This document shows, piece after piece, positions 9,446-17,152 of a stretch of 32,718 bases of DNA. A program made the translations under genes and the position numbers. Under the pieces are notes generated by a model that was not told where the DNA came from, made no database searches, and saw only the letters and a list, made by a program, of their open reading frames with translations. The stretch comes from Bacteroidales bacterium (GTDB lineage Bacteria > Bacteroidota > Bacteroidia > Bacteroidales > VadinHA17), in NCBI GenBank assembly GCA_017882305.1, contig JADGPU010000031.1, positions 1-32,718 on the forward strand, in the 5' to 3' direction. Every line of letters begins with the position of its first letter. Positions within the stretch are counted from its first letter, which is position 1.

Positions 9446-10324
9446 TCAATTCCTCCGGTCAGCACCCCACATAAGCTTATTTCTGAGAGTGCTGTAAAAA
9501 TCTCTTCCTTTTAACATTACTGTTCTTATTTTTCCGGGAGCTCTTACAATATGGATCTCTTCGCTGAATGGCACCTTCCTTGACCGAAAGTCGCAAGTTG
9601 CCAGATACTCATTACTCCGTCCTTCTATTACCATTCTTATCTTACCTTCCCCTGAAAGGATAATTGGCCTGATAGTCAGATTATGAGGCGCGATAGGCGA
9701 AATAATTATACTCTCATCTTCAGGTGATAGTATCGGACCCCCGACACTCAGATTATAGGCAGTTGAACCGGTGGCAGTAGAAACAATCAATCCGTCAGCC
9801 CAGTATGTATTAAGATGAATATCATTAACAAATACACTTATGGTTATCATACTCAAATCAGCTTTCTGAATAGTTATCTCATTCAGAGCAGAGGAAGAAT
9901 TTCCTTCGAATAAACCTGATGGCTGTGAAATTTCAAGAAGACATCTTTCAATGATATCATACTCACTCTCACAAAGCATATCAATTGAATGGCCTATCTC
10001 GTCAGCTGAAATGTTTGCCAGAAAACCCATTCGCCCTGTGTTAACTCCTGCAATCGGAATTCCCATGTCTTTTACTTTAAGCACTGTTTCCAGAAATGTA
10101 CCATCACCGCCAACACTCAAAACAAGATCTGCCAATTCTGAATTAAAGGAAAGTCCGCCAGGTTTTTCAATTGGTTGCCAACCGGGACCGGTAACCGGAT
10201 TAATTAATTTCTGATATATCCGGATCTTAATTCCTCTTCTGTAAAATTCATCAACCAGTCTGTCAACGCTATCCCGGGTTTTTGAATTATTATCCTTAAA
10301 GTATATAGCTACTCTCTCCAACAT
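9446..10324 (-). CDS. nadK: NAD kinase
   Basis: ATP-dependent NAD kinase producing NADP (cytoplasm). The 292 residues match the family length. Seen: the GGDGT motif at residues 72-76, GVNTGRMGFLA, NEITIQK, and DGLIVSTATGSTAYNLSVGGPI, which together make up the NAD- and ATP-binding site. It starts 3 bases after the stop of the CBS-ACT gene and is followed by the barrel genes, so it is co-transcribed with the envelope operon; this placement is common in Bacteroidota. Confidence 0.96.
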   Translation of the reverse strand: MLERVAIYFKDNNSKTRDSVDRLVDEFYRRGIKIRIYQKLINPVTGPGWQPIEKPGGLSFNSELADLVLSVGGDGTFLETVLKVKDMGIPIAGVNTGRMGFLANISADEIGHSIDMLCESEYDIIERCLLEISQPSGLFEGNSSSALNEITIQKADLSMITISVFVNDIHLNTYWADGLIVSTATGSTAYNLSVGGPILSPEDESIIISPIAPHNLTIRPIILSGEGKIRMVIEGRSNEYLATCDFRSRKVPFSEEIHIVRAPGKIRTVMLKGRDFYSTLRNKLMWGADRRN

Positions 10325-10327
10325 TTT

Positions 10328-10993
10328 TCAGATATCAAGGTATTTCATCAGAAGGTCAAATCTTTCAGAATAGAAGCGATCCATCGAATCATTAGTTGAA
10401 ACCCAGGTCTTTATTTCATAGTTATAACGTTCGAATGTTCTGATGACCGAAACTAAATCGCCTGTATTCACTTTCAGGGTTACCTCCAGCTTGGTTGATT
10501 CCGGAGGAGAGGTGATATACATACTAAGTACTTTAACATTGTTACTTTCTACAATCTGGGCAATCTGAGAAAGTGAGTAATCCCTTTCAATAAGCTCAAT
10601 AACAATTATACCACCCGGCTGATCCATTGATGAGATACCAGCCAAATGTCTTATCAGGTCGCTTGTTGTTATCACCCCCTTGAAATGATTGTTACTATCA
10701 AGAACAGGGACAATTGACAGCTTCAAACGGGAGGCCAGACCAATAACTTCAAAAATGTGCTGCTCCTCGTCAACATATGGTTTAAACAATGTAAGAGAAT
10801 GATTTCCAATAGGTTCTTCCGGCTGATTCATGTCATATATATCAGCATCCGAAATGAGACCAAGAAAATCCTGGTTGTTGACAATAGGCAGATGTGATAC
10901 CCTGAATATCTCCATCCAGTTCAAAGCTGTCTGCCCCAGATCGGATGTCTTGAGGGAAGGGATAACTTCGGATATTAAATCTTTAGCAACCAT
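10328..10993 (-). CDS. CBS-domain pair protein with C-terminal ACT-like domain
   Basis: The 221-residue protein (ATG at 10993-10991) has two CBS motifs (about residues 1-60 and 75-125; GLISDADIYD and GVITTSDLIRHL are the typical ends of CBS units) and a C-terminal ACT-like domain (about 130-205, starting GGIIVIELIERDYSL). CBS pairs bind adenosyl ligands such as AMP, ATP or S-adenosylmethionine, and ACT domains bind amino acids or other small ligands, so this is probably a sensor or regulator. A TTG 63 bases upstream would extend the frame but lies in the divergent promoter region. First gene of the nadK-to-ompH operon; what it regulates is unknown. Confidence 0.82.
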   Translation of the reverse strand: MVAKDLISEVIPSLKTSDLGQTALNWMEIFRVSHLPIVNNQDFLGLISDADIYDMNQPEEPIGNHSLTLFKPYVDEEQHIFEVIGLASRLKLSIVPVLDSNNHFKGVITTSDLIRHLAGISSMDQPGGIIVIELIERDYSLSQIAQIVESNNVKVLSMYITSPPESTKLEVTLKVNTGDLVSVIRTFERYNYEIKTWVSTNDSMDRFYSERFDLLMKYLDI

Positions 10994-11040
10994 GCCAGTT
11001 TTATTTTCAACTAAAATAGTAAAAAAAAAGCCAGTTATTG

Positions 11041-11048
11041 TAATTTTG
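11041..11048 (+). promoter_or_regulatory. Candidate promoter core for pdxJ
   Basis: TAATTTTG fits TAnnTTTG and lies 40 bases before the pdxJ ATG, in the 95-base gap between divergent genes. I see no good TTTG -33 box at the proper distance. Confidence 0.4.
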
Positions 11049-11088
11049 CACCACAATTACAATATGGATAATTCTTACATTTATTATA

Positions 11089-11802
11089 ATGACAAAGTTA
11101 AGTGTTAATATCAATAAGATTGCAACTCTGAGAAATGCCCGCGGTGGAAATGTTCCGAATGTATTAACCGCAGCAATTAATTGTCAGCTTTTCGGAGCTG
11201 ATGGTATTACGGTTCACCCGCGACCCGATGAAAGACATATCAGATATAGTGATGTCCTGGAGATCAAACCGCTCATCACGACTGAATTTAATATTGAAGG
11301 CTATCCGTCAAAAGAATTCATCACTCTGGTTCTGTCAGTAAAACCCGATCAGGTCACCCTTGTACCTGACCCTCATGATGCCATCACCTCAAATGCCGGG
11401 TGGGATACACTGAAAAACAGGATCTTTCTTACCGAAATTGTCTCAGAATTCAGGAAAAAAGGCATTCGTACATCCCTGTTTGTAGATACAAACATGGTTA
11501 ATATTGAAAATGCTGTTTTAACTGGAACCGACAGGATTGAATTATACACAGAACCATATGCCTCAGGTTTTAATAAGAGTGCCATTGAAGCTGTTGAACC
11601 TTTTATAATGGCTGCCGGGATAGCCCGGAAAGCCGGATTAGGATTAAATGCCGGCCATGATCTGAACCTTGATAACCTCAGATACTTTCATCAGAATTTA
11701 CCCTGGATTGAGGAAGTTTCTATCGGTCATGCACTTATTTCAGATGCCCTCTATCTTGGACTCGAAAATACTATTCAGATGTACAAGCGACAACTAGCCT
11801 GA
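11089..11802 (+). CDS. pdxJ: Pyridoxine 5'-phosphate synthase
   Basis: Last step of the DXP-dependent vitamin B6 pathway: condenses 1-deoxyxylulose 5-phosphate with 3-amino-2-oxopropyl phosphate to give pyridoxine 5'-phosphate. The 237 residues and the motifs [17 protein letters not shown] (start), [39 protein letters not shown] and [13 protein letters not shown], with [13 protein letters not shown] near the end, are those of PdxJ TIM barrels. Divergent from the CBS/nadK operon and 11 bases before the next gene. Confidence 0.96.
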   Translation: MTKLSVNINKIATLRNARGGNVPNVLTAAINCQLFGADGITVHPRPDERHIRYSDVLEIKPLITTEFNIEGYPSKEFITLVLSVKPDQVTLVPDPHDAITSNAGWDTLKNRIFLTEIVSEFRKKGIRTSLFVDTNMVNIENAVLTGTDRIELYTEPYASGFNKSAIEAVEPFIMAAGIARKAGLGLNAGHDLNLDNLRYFHQNLPWIEEVSIGHALISDALYLGLENTIQMYKRQLA

Positions 11803-11813
11803 CTACCTGACTG

Positions 11814-12617
11814 ATGAAACTCTTCTACAGGAAATATGGCAACGGTCCGCCTCTGATAATTCTTCATGGTTTGTATGGGTCGTCCGACAACTGGGTGACA
11901 ATTGCAAAAAGGCTGAGTGACAGTTTCACGGTTTATCTGCCTGATCAGAGGAATCATGGCCAGTCTCCCCATAGTGAAGTACATGATTATGACTCGATGA
12001 GAGACGATCTGTTTGAACTGGTAACCTTCTTATCGCTTAAGAGATTTTTCCTTGCCGGTCATAGTATGGGTGGAAAAACAGCAATTTCATTTGCTCTTAA
12101 ATGGCCTGAAATGCTCAATGGCTTGTTGATCGCGGATATCTCTCCATTTACCAATGAAAAAGGCAGATATTCGATATATTCCCAACATTTCACAATCCTT
12201 AATGCAATTCTCTCATTTGATCTGCAGAAGATTTCGTCCAGGGGAGAAGCAGAATCTTTTTTGTCCGACATGATCCCTTCCGAAAGGGTCAGAGGGCTTA
12301 TTCTCAAAAATCTCCAAAGGACCGCCGATAATACTTTTATGTGGAAATTGAATTCCTCATCATTACTAAAAAACCTTGATAAAATAATGGAAGGGGTTGA
12401 ACGTCAGACTGATTACAACCTGCAGATTTCAGGATTCCCGGTTATTTTTCTCAAAGGTGGTGATTCAGATTATATTCCATCAGAGGATTTCAGGGATATA
12501 CAAATTGTATTTCCTGCCGCTGAAATTATAGAAGTTCCGGGAGCCGGCCACTGGATCCATACTGACCGGCCTGATGAGGTGGTAAAGAACCTTAAAAAGC
12601 TACTGGGGGACAACTGA
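11814..12617 (+). CDS. Alpha/beta-fold hydrolase (YbfF-like esterase)
   Basis: Predicted cytoplasmic serine esterase of 267 residues. Seen: oxyanion-loop LHGLYGSSDNW, nucleophile elbow GHSMGGK with Ser84, an Asp in LKGGDSDYI and the catalytic His in GAGHWIHTDRP near the C terminus. The arrangement resembles YbfF-type acyl esterases; the substrate cannot be told from sequence. It follows pdxJ by 11 bases, suggesting co-transcription. Its TGA stop ends at 12617 and the stop of the convergent exonuclease begins at 12618, leaving no spacer. Confidence 0.88.
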   Translation: MKLFYRKYGNGPPLIILHGLYGSSDNWVTIAKRLSDSFTVYLPDQRNHGQSPHSEVHDYDSMRDDLFELVTFLSLKRFFLAGHSMGGKTAISFALKWPEMLNGLLIADISPFTNEKGRYSIYSQHFTILNAILSFDLQKISSRGEAESFLSDMIPSERVRGLILKNLQRTADNTFMWKLNSSSLLKNLDKIMEGVERQTDYNLQISGFPVIFLKGGDSDYIPSEDFRDIQIVFPAAEIIEVPGAGHWIHTDRPDEVVKNLKKLLGDN

Positions 12618-13343
12618 TTACAGAAATGTTACTGATTCTATTTTATCCTCCTTTATTTCAGGAAGGTTCATAAACCGTAAGAGAATCCTGGCAATTGCCA
12701 GAACATCTTTCTCGCAATAATGTACGATTCGTTGAATATTGTCGTCATTATAAAAAATACCTGCAACCATACTACCGTCAATATCATCTTTAGGAGTGGG
12801 TATACCCAGTATTGATGTAAGCAGGTCGAGTGATGCATAGTTTTTATAATCGCCAAACTTCCACAAATCCATAGTATCGAGTAGTTTTATTTCCCATGGT
12901 TTCTTACCTGCATTATCAAGTATTTCCGGGATATGAAGTCCGTTAATAATCATCCTTCTGGCAATATAGGGGAAGTCAAATTCTTTCCCGTTATGAGCGC
13001 AAAGAATAGCTTCTTTATTAGTCCTGGAGAATTTTGTAAGCATACCTGAAAACTCCGAAAGAATTGATTTTTCTTCTTTACCAAAGAAAGATTTTAGTCT
13101 GAAACTGAAGGGATTTTTTTCCCTGATAAGACCGACAGAGATACAAATAATCTTTCCGAATTCCGAGTAAATTCCAGCCCGTTCATATACTTCCTGTGCT
13201 GTTTGGTCAGGTGCCCTGAACTGTCTGGATTTCTTATCCCACAGCTTCTGCATTGTCGAATTTAGAAGTTCATATGCGGATGATTCCGGTACCGTTTCAA
13301 TATCCAGAAACATCACATCCTCTACTTTTATATTATCTAACAT
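12618..13343 (-). CDS. PolB-type 3'-5' exonuclease (DEDDy)
   Basis: Stand-alone RNase H-fold 3'-5' exonuclease of the family related to the proofreading domain of DNA polymerase B (241 residues). The metal-binding acidic residues are visible: FLDIETVP (Asp14, Glu16), HNGKEFDFPYIARRM (middle Asp), and HYCEKDVLAIARILL, where Tyr lies four residues before the final Asp, making it a DEDDy enzyme. It probably acts in DNA repair or nucleic-acid trimming; the exact substrate is unknown. On the same strand, 32 bases upstream, lies a 25-codon frame (13376-13453) that may be a gene remnant or leader. Confidence 0.85.
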   Translation of the reverse strand: MLDNIKVEDVMFLDIETVPESSAYELLNSTMQKLWDKKSRQFRAPDQTAQEVYERAGIYSEFGKIICISVGLIREKNPFSFRLKSFFGKEEKSILSEFSGMLTKFSRTNKEAILCAHNGKEFDFPYIARRMIINGLHIPEILDNAGKKPWEIKLLDTMDLWKFGDYKNYASLDLLTSILGIPTPKDDIDGSMVAGIFYNDDNIQRIVHYCEKDVLAIARILLRFMNLPEIKEDKIESVTFL

Positions 13344-13375
13344 ATACTTATGATTTACTTACTGACTGATTCATT

Positions 13376-13453
13376 TCAATAATTAGAATTAAAATCTCGA
13401 TTCCACCTGGTTTTTGCTGAACCCATACAACCTGCTATTCCTACTATCAACAT
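13376..13453 (-). pseudogene. Short frame resembling a decayed uridine-kinase N terminus
   Basis: A 25-codon open frame with ATG start and TGA stop begins MLIVGIAGCMGSAKT, close to the N terminus of bacterial uridine kinases (pattern MLIIGIAG-x2-GSGKT) but with Ala in place of the Gly before the P-loop Lys. The remaining ten codons do not continue the family. It lies 32 bases upstream of the exonuclease on the same strand. It could be a truncated kinase remnant, a leader peptide, part of a repeat, or chance. Confidence 0.3.
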
Positions 13454-13460
13454 ATTTTTA

Positions 13461-13468
13461 TAATTTTG
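13461..13468 (+). promoter_or_regulatory. Candidate promoter core for manA
   Basis: TAATTTTG fits TAnnTTTG, 113 bases before the manA ATG. On the opposite strand TATTTTTG (13489-13482) also fits and points toward the exonuclease and the short frame. Neither has a clear -33 box. Confidence 0.35.
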
Positions 13469-13500
13469 TAGTACTAAATATCAAAAATAATAAAAAGTTG

Positions 13501-13567
13501 GGAGTGACTAGAGTTTGGAGTGCCTAAAGTTGAAGTTAAATATATTGAAAGTAACTCCAGGCACTTC
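13501..13567. repeat. 15-base direct and inverted repeats upstream of manA
   Basis: GGAGTGACTAGAGTT (13501-13515) and GGAGTGCCTAAAGTT (13517-13531) are direct copies, 13 of 15 identical. AACTCCAGGCACTTC (13553-13567) is the inverted form, 12 of 15 complementary to the second copy. The transcript could fold into a hairpin ending 14 bases before the manA start codon. Confidence 0.7.
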
Positions 13568-13581
13568 TAATAAAAAATCAT

Positions 13582-14577
13582 ATGTCTGAATTATATCCGC
13601 TAAAGTTCGAAACTGTTTTAAAAGAGAAAGTCTGGGGTGGGAATGCTCTTGTAACCAGGTTTAATAAGGCAGCCACAGGTTCACTTCATATTGGTGAAAG
13701 CTGGGAATTGTCGGGTGTTGCTGATAACCAATCGGTTATAAGTAATGGGTTCCTGGCTGGTAATAATATTGAGGAACTCATCGAAGTCTACATGGGTGAT
13801 ATCACAGGAGACACGATATATGAAAATTTCGGAGATGAGTTTCCTCTGTTAATTAAGTTTATTGAAGCCCGGGAGGATCTTTCGATCCAGGTTCATCCCA
13901 ACAACGACCTGGCAAAAAAGAGACATAATGCTTATGGTAAAACCGAGATGTGGTACATCCTCGAATGCGAAGAAGGCTCAAAGATCTATACAGGCTTCAA
14001 AGATGGAGTTACGAAGGAGATCTACGAAGAGGCTGTAAGTAAAGGCAGAATTGAGGATCTGATGAATGTTGAAAATGTTGATGCCGGAGATGCTTTCTTC
14101 ACGCCTGCCGGCAGAGTACACGCAATCGGTTCAGGAATTGTTCTGGTTGAAATACAACAAACATCTGATATTACCTACAGGATTTATGACTGGAACAGAA
14201 AGAACTCAGGGAAGGAAAAAAGGGAGTTGCAAACTGATCTTGCTCTTGATGCAATCGATTTTAACCAGGCAGGAAAAAACAAGATCAGGCTGAACCCGGT
14301 ACTCAATAAAACTGTAAACATTGTCAACTGTGAATTTTTTAATACTAATATTATCGTATTCAACATAGCCATAGAGAAAGAATACTACTTTAATGATTCA
14401 TTTGTTGTGTACATTTGCCTTGAAGGTGAATTCTTAATTTGCTGGGACAACAAAACCGAGAAAGTAACAAAAGGCGAGACTGTTCTTCTTCCTGCGATGA
14501 TAAAGGAGGTTACACTGAAACCTTTAAATGAAACACGTTTACTTGAGGTATATATTAATTCTGAGATTCCCAGCTGA
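13582..14577 (+). CDS. manA: Mannose-6-phosphate isomerase, class I
   Basis: Zinc-dependent interconversion of mannose 6-phosphate and fructose 6-phosphate, feeding GDP-sugar synthesis or mannose use. The 331-residue protein is the short class I form. Zinc ligands are visible: Gln103 and His105 in SIQVHPN, Glu122 in KTEMWYILE and His180 in AGRVHAIGSG; the active-site stretch SDITYRIYDWNR follows. Monocistronic in appearance: 238 bases from the divergent exonuclease and followed at once by a heptamer array that begins at its stop codon. Confidence 0.95.
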   Translation: MSELYPLKFETVLKEKVWGGNALVTRFNKAATGSLHIGESWELSGVADNQSVISNGFLAGNNIEELIEVYMGDITGDTIYENFGDEFPLLIKFIEAREDLSIQVHPNNDLAKKRHNAYGKTEMWYILECEEGSKIYTGFKDGVTKEIYEEAVSKGRIEDLMNVENVDAGDAFFTPAGRVHAIGSGIVLVEIQQTSDITYRIYDWNRKNSGKEKRELQTDLALDAIDFNQAGKNKIRLNPVLNKTVNIVNCEFFNTNIIVFNIAIEKEYYFNDSFVVYICLEGEFLICWDNKTEKVTKGETVLLPAMIKEVTLKPLNETRLLEVYINSEIPS

Positions 14578-14632
14578 CAAGACAGAAGATAAAAGTAAAA
14601 AGACAAAAGGTAAAATGTAAAAGTTTAAAGTC
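14575..14632. repeat. Heptamer tandem array starting at the manA stop codon
   Basis: Eight consecutive 7-base units of consensus N-T/C-AAAAG run from 14575 to 14630, all in register; the first unit is TGACAAG, so the TGA stop codon of manA is its first three bases. Units 3, 4, 5 and 7 are the closest to consensus. It fills most of the gap before the lipoprotein gene at 14653. Confidence 0.75.
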
Positions 14633-14652
14633 AAATAATAATTATTAAGACT

Positions 14653-15423
14653 ATGAAAATATTTTCCACTTCGCTGCTTTTAATTTTAGCCGTCTCCCTT
14701 TTTTCAGGATGCAACGGGAAAGGACCCGCTAAGAAAGAAACACATGCAGTAACTGACTCAATTACAGTTCCTGATACAGGCTATACAGGTATTAAGAAGT
14801 ATATGAACGGAACGGTTCTTGTTAAAGAAGTGACCTTCAAAAATGGTGTAAGAGAGGGGTTGATGAAATCATTCTATCAGACCGGGGAGGTGCGTCAGAC
14901 TTTCTGGTACAAGAATGGTTTAAGAGAGGATTCATCACTGTGGTATTACCAGGAAGGTCAACCCTTTCGATCCACTCCATATAAAAGAGACACCATAAAC
15001 GGTATTCAAAAACAATATTACAGGACGGGCCAGTTAAAAGCCAAACTAGGTTATTCCAAGGGGTTACGCACAGCATTTTTTGAAGAATATACTACGGAAG
15101 GAAAACTTGTCGGGGGGTACTCTACACTGGTTGTCAATGTCCTGGATAATTACAAGATTAAAGGTATTTACAGAGTATCACTTGAACTATCAGATAAATC
15201 AAATAGAGTAAAATATTGGCGTGGCGAGCTTTTAAATGGAGTATTTGATACTGCTCACTGTAAAATAATAAAAACTATAAATGGGATCGGTTCTCTCGAT
15301 CTGAAAAAAACCGGATCACCCAAATCCTCCTATCTAGGTGTAATTGCTGAGATCCTTACCAATTTTGGAAACAATTATCTGGTTTCTAAGAAGATCGAGT
15401 TACCTTACCACGATCTAAACTAA
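14653..15423 (+). CDS. YwqK/MORN-repeat lipoprotein
   Basis: Predicted lipoprotein of 256 residues: signal peptide with lipobox LFSGC (Cys20), then a Thr/Lys-rich linker and a run of MORN-like units (about 50-150) with the repeating pattern xNGxRxGxxxxYxxxGxx, as in the YwqK family. The remaining C-terminal 100 residues are not recognised. YwqK-type proteins are annotated as antitoxin-like in databases, but no toxin gene is adjacent, so that label is not supported here. The repeats commonly mediate protein or membrane contact. Nine bases separate it from engB, so it may be co-transcribed with it. Confidence 0.72.
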   Translation: MKIFSTSLLLILAVSLFSGCNGKGPAKKETHAVTDSITVPDTGYTGIKKYMNGTVLVKEVTFKNGVREGLMKSFYQTGEVRQTFWYKNGLREDSSLWYYQEGQPFRSTPYKRDTINGIQKQYYRTGQLKAKLGYSKGLRTAFFEEYTTEGKLVGGYSTLVVNVLDNYKIKGIYRVSLELSDKSNRVKYWRGELLNGVFDTAHCKIIKTINGIGSLDLKKTGSPKSSYLGVIAEILTNFGNNYLVSKKIELPYHDLN

Positions 15424-15431
15424 GGATTTAT

Positions 15432-16040
15432 ATGATCATTCATTCAGCTACTTTCATTAAAAGTAGCCCCACAATCAAAGAGTGTCCGGCAACTCTAAAA
15501 CCTGAATTCGGGTTTATAGGCAGATCGAATGTAGGTAAATCTTCACTGATAAATATGTTAACAGGCTGGTCAAAGCTTGCAAAAACATCAGTTCAACCGG
15601 GAAAGACCAGAACAATTAACCACTTCTTTATAAATGACAGCTGGTACCTTGTCGATCTTCCGGGATACGGCTATGCCAAGGTACCTGTGAAGCTAAGGGA
15701 AAAATGGGTAAAAGCAACTGAGGAGTATATTCTGAAAAGGGAAAACCTTGTATCTCTTTTCGTTCTCCTCGATACCAGACATAAACCTCAGCGGTCCGAT
15801 CTTGAATTTATGGAGTTTCTCGGGATAAACAGGATCCCATTTGCAAGAATCTTTACTAAAAGCGACAAACTTACAACTACTGTACTGGAGAATTCAGTAA
15901 ATCAATATAATTCGGAAATGTTGAAAAAATGGGAGTCATTGCCTGTTTCCTTCGTTACCTCGGCGATAAAAGGTAATGGAAGGAACGAAATTCTGAACTA
16001 TATAGAAGAATCTATGAACAATTTTTCAACTGGCACCTGA
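15432..16040 (+). CDS. engB: Ribosome-biogenesis GTP-binding protein EngB/YihA
   Basis: TRAFAC-class GTPase needed for assembly of the large ribosomal subunit. The 202 residues contain G1 GRSNVGKSSLIN, G3 DLPGYGYAK, G4 TKSD and G5-like SAIKGNG, all characteristic of EngB/YsxC. An AAGGA ribosome site precedes the ATG. It starts the stretch of translation-related genes (engB, prs, rplY, pth, S4). Confidence 0.96.
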   Translation: MIIHSATFIKSSPTIKECPATLKPEFGFIGRSNVGKSSLINMLTGWSKLAKTSVQPGKTRTINHFFINDSWYLVDLPGYGYAKVPVKLREKWVKATEEYILKRENLVSLFVLLDTRHKPQRSDLEFMEFLGINRIPFARIFTKSDKLTTTVLENSVNQYNSEMLKKWESLPVSFVTSAIKGNGRNEILNYIEESMNNFSTGT

Positions 16041-16056
16041 TATCGGCCGGAATTTA

Positions 16057-16064
16057 TAATTTTG
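16057..16064 (+). promoter_or_regulatory. Candidate promoter core for prs
   Basis: TAATTTTG matches TAnnTTTG and lies 45 bases before the prs ATG. No TTTG is found at the -33 position, so support is moderate. Confidence 0.4.
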
Positions 16065-16109
16065 TACTCAAATTTGATCTCTATACTTAACTGATAAAAA
16101 AAGAGGAAA

Positions 16110-17048
16110 ATGTTTGGAACGGCACCTATGAAAATCTTTTCCTGCAGGTCTTCAAAAGATCTTGCTCAGAGAATTACAGATAAACTTGGAATTGAACTCG
16201 GGAAAAGTTCCGTTACCAGCTTCAGCGATGGAGAATTTCAACCTTGTTTTGATGAATCGGTCAGAGGATGTATGGTTTTTATTATACAGTCAACAAATCC
16301 TCCTGCAGATAATCTTTTTGAGCTCCTGCTTATGATCGATGCAGCAAAAAGAGCCTCTGCTTACAAAGTGATTGCTGTTATACCCTACTATGGTTTTGCA
16401 AGGCAGGACAGGAAAGACAGACCACGGGTTTCTATCGGTTCCAAGTTGTCAGCTGATCTCCTGAGTACTGCAGGTGTAGACAGAGTCATCACAATGGATC
16501 TGCATGCAGATCAGATCCAGGGTTTCTTCAATGTGCCGGTTGACCACCTTTTCGGCTCAGCAATATTTGCGCCGTACATTGCGAACCTTAAACTTAAGAA
16601 TCTCACTGTTTCAGCTCCCGATATGGGCGGATCAAAAAGAGCTAATGCTTACTCCAGGCACCTTCAGTCAGAAATGGTATTATGTTACAAGCTCCGTAAA
16701 AAACCAAATGTTATAGAAGAAATGTCGATTATAGGTGAGGTGGAAGGACGAAATGTTGTAATAATTGATGATATGGTTGATACTGCCGGTACGCTTGTCC
16801 TGGCAGCTGATATGATGAAAGAGAGAGGTGCCACAAGCATAAGGGCATTCGCTACACACCCAATACTTTCAGGCAATGCTCTGGAAAGAATTAACAATTC
16901 AGCTATAGAGGAACTTGTGGTGAGCGATTCAGTTCCTTTTGAAAACAGTTCCAAAAAGATCAAAGTGCTTTCTATTGCTGATATTTTTGCTAAAACAATT
17001 CAGGCTGTAACAGAAAATCAGTCGATTAGTACAAATTTTGTATTCTGA
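16110..17048 (+). CDS. prs: Ribose-phosphate pyrophosphokinase
   Basis: Makes PRPP from ribose 5-phosphate and ATP for purine, pyrimidine, NAD, His and Trp synthesis. The 312 residues contain the ATP-binding RQDRKDRPRVSIG, DLHADQIQGFF, and the PRPP loop VVIIDDMVDTAGT. The first ATG has AAGAGG four bases upstream, which supports it over the internal Met7. A strong promoter for the next gene (rplY) overlaps its last codons and stop. Confidence 0.96.
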   Translation: MFGTAPMKIFSCRSSKDLAQRITDKLGIELGKSSVTSFSDGEFQPCFDESVRGCMVFIIQSTNPPADNLFELLLMIDAAKRASAYKVIAVIPYYGFARQDRKDRPRVSIGSKLSADLLSTAGVDRVITMDLHADQIQGFFNVPVDHLFGSAIFAPYIANLKLKNLTVSAPDMGGSKRANAYSRHLQSEMVLCYKLRKKPNVIEEMSIIGEVEGRNVVIIDDMVDTAGTLVLAADMMKERGATSIRAFATHPILSGNALERINNSAIEELVVSDSVPFENSSKKIKVLSIADIFAKTIQAVTENQSISTNFVF

Positions 17049-17067
17049 TACCTTTGTTCTATATTTG
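17037..17067 (+). promoter_or_regulatory. Strong Bacteroidota-type promoter for rplY
   Basis: TTTG at 17037-17040 and TATATTTG at 17060-17067 are separated by exactly 19 bases, matching both boxes of the -33 TTTG / -7 TAnnTTTG promoter of this phylum. It overlaps the prs stop codon. The best promoter match in the window. Confidence 0.7.
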
Positions 17068-17105
17068 CAGGCCAATTTTTTAATTAATGTCAAACGTGTA
17101 ATGGG

Positions 17106-17126
17106 GAGTTATCGGGATGATAACTC
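17106..17126 (+). promoter_or_regulatory. Leader stem-loop upstream of rplY
   Basis: GAGTTATC (17106-17113) and GATAACTC (17119-17126) form a perfect 8-bp stem with loop GGGAT; two G-U pairs can extend it. It lies between the promoter and the L25 start codon (17153). The stem carries an upstream ATG (17117) of the same frame. It could be an autoregulatory site or merely a copy of a TATCGGGA-containing palindrome. Confidence 0.5.
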
Positions 17127-17152
17127 TTAGTAGCACAATAACTTTAAGACAA

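Noticed and set aside
10994..11056. Extended start of the CBS-ACT protein
   Set aside because: Relies on a TTG inside the divergent promoter region and adds a hydrophobic stretch unrelated to the CBS fold.
14653..15423. Toxin-antitoxin module
   Set aside because: No second small gene adjacent, and the product is predicted to be an exported lipoprotein.
17117..17152. Upstream ATG of L25 as the true start
   Set aside because: It lies in a leader stem and adds 12 residues not typical of L25; the ATG at 17153 starts the standard sequence.
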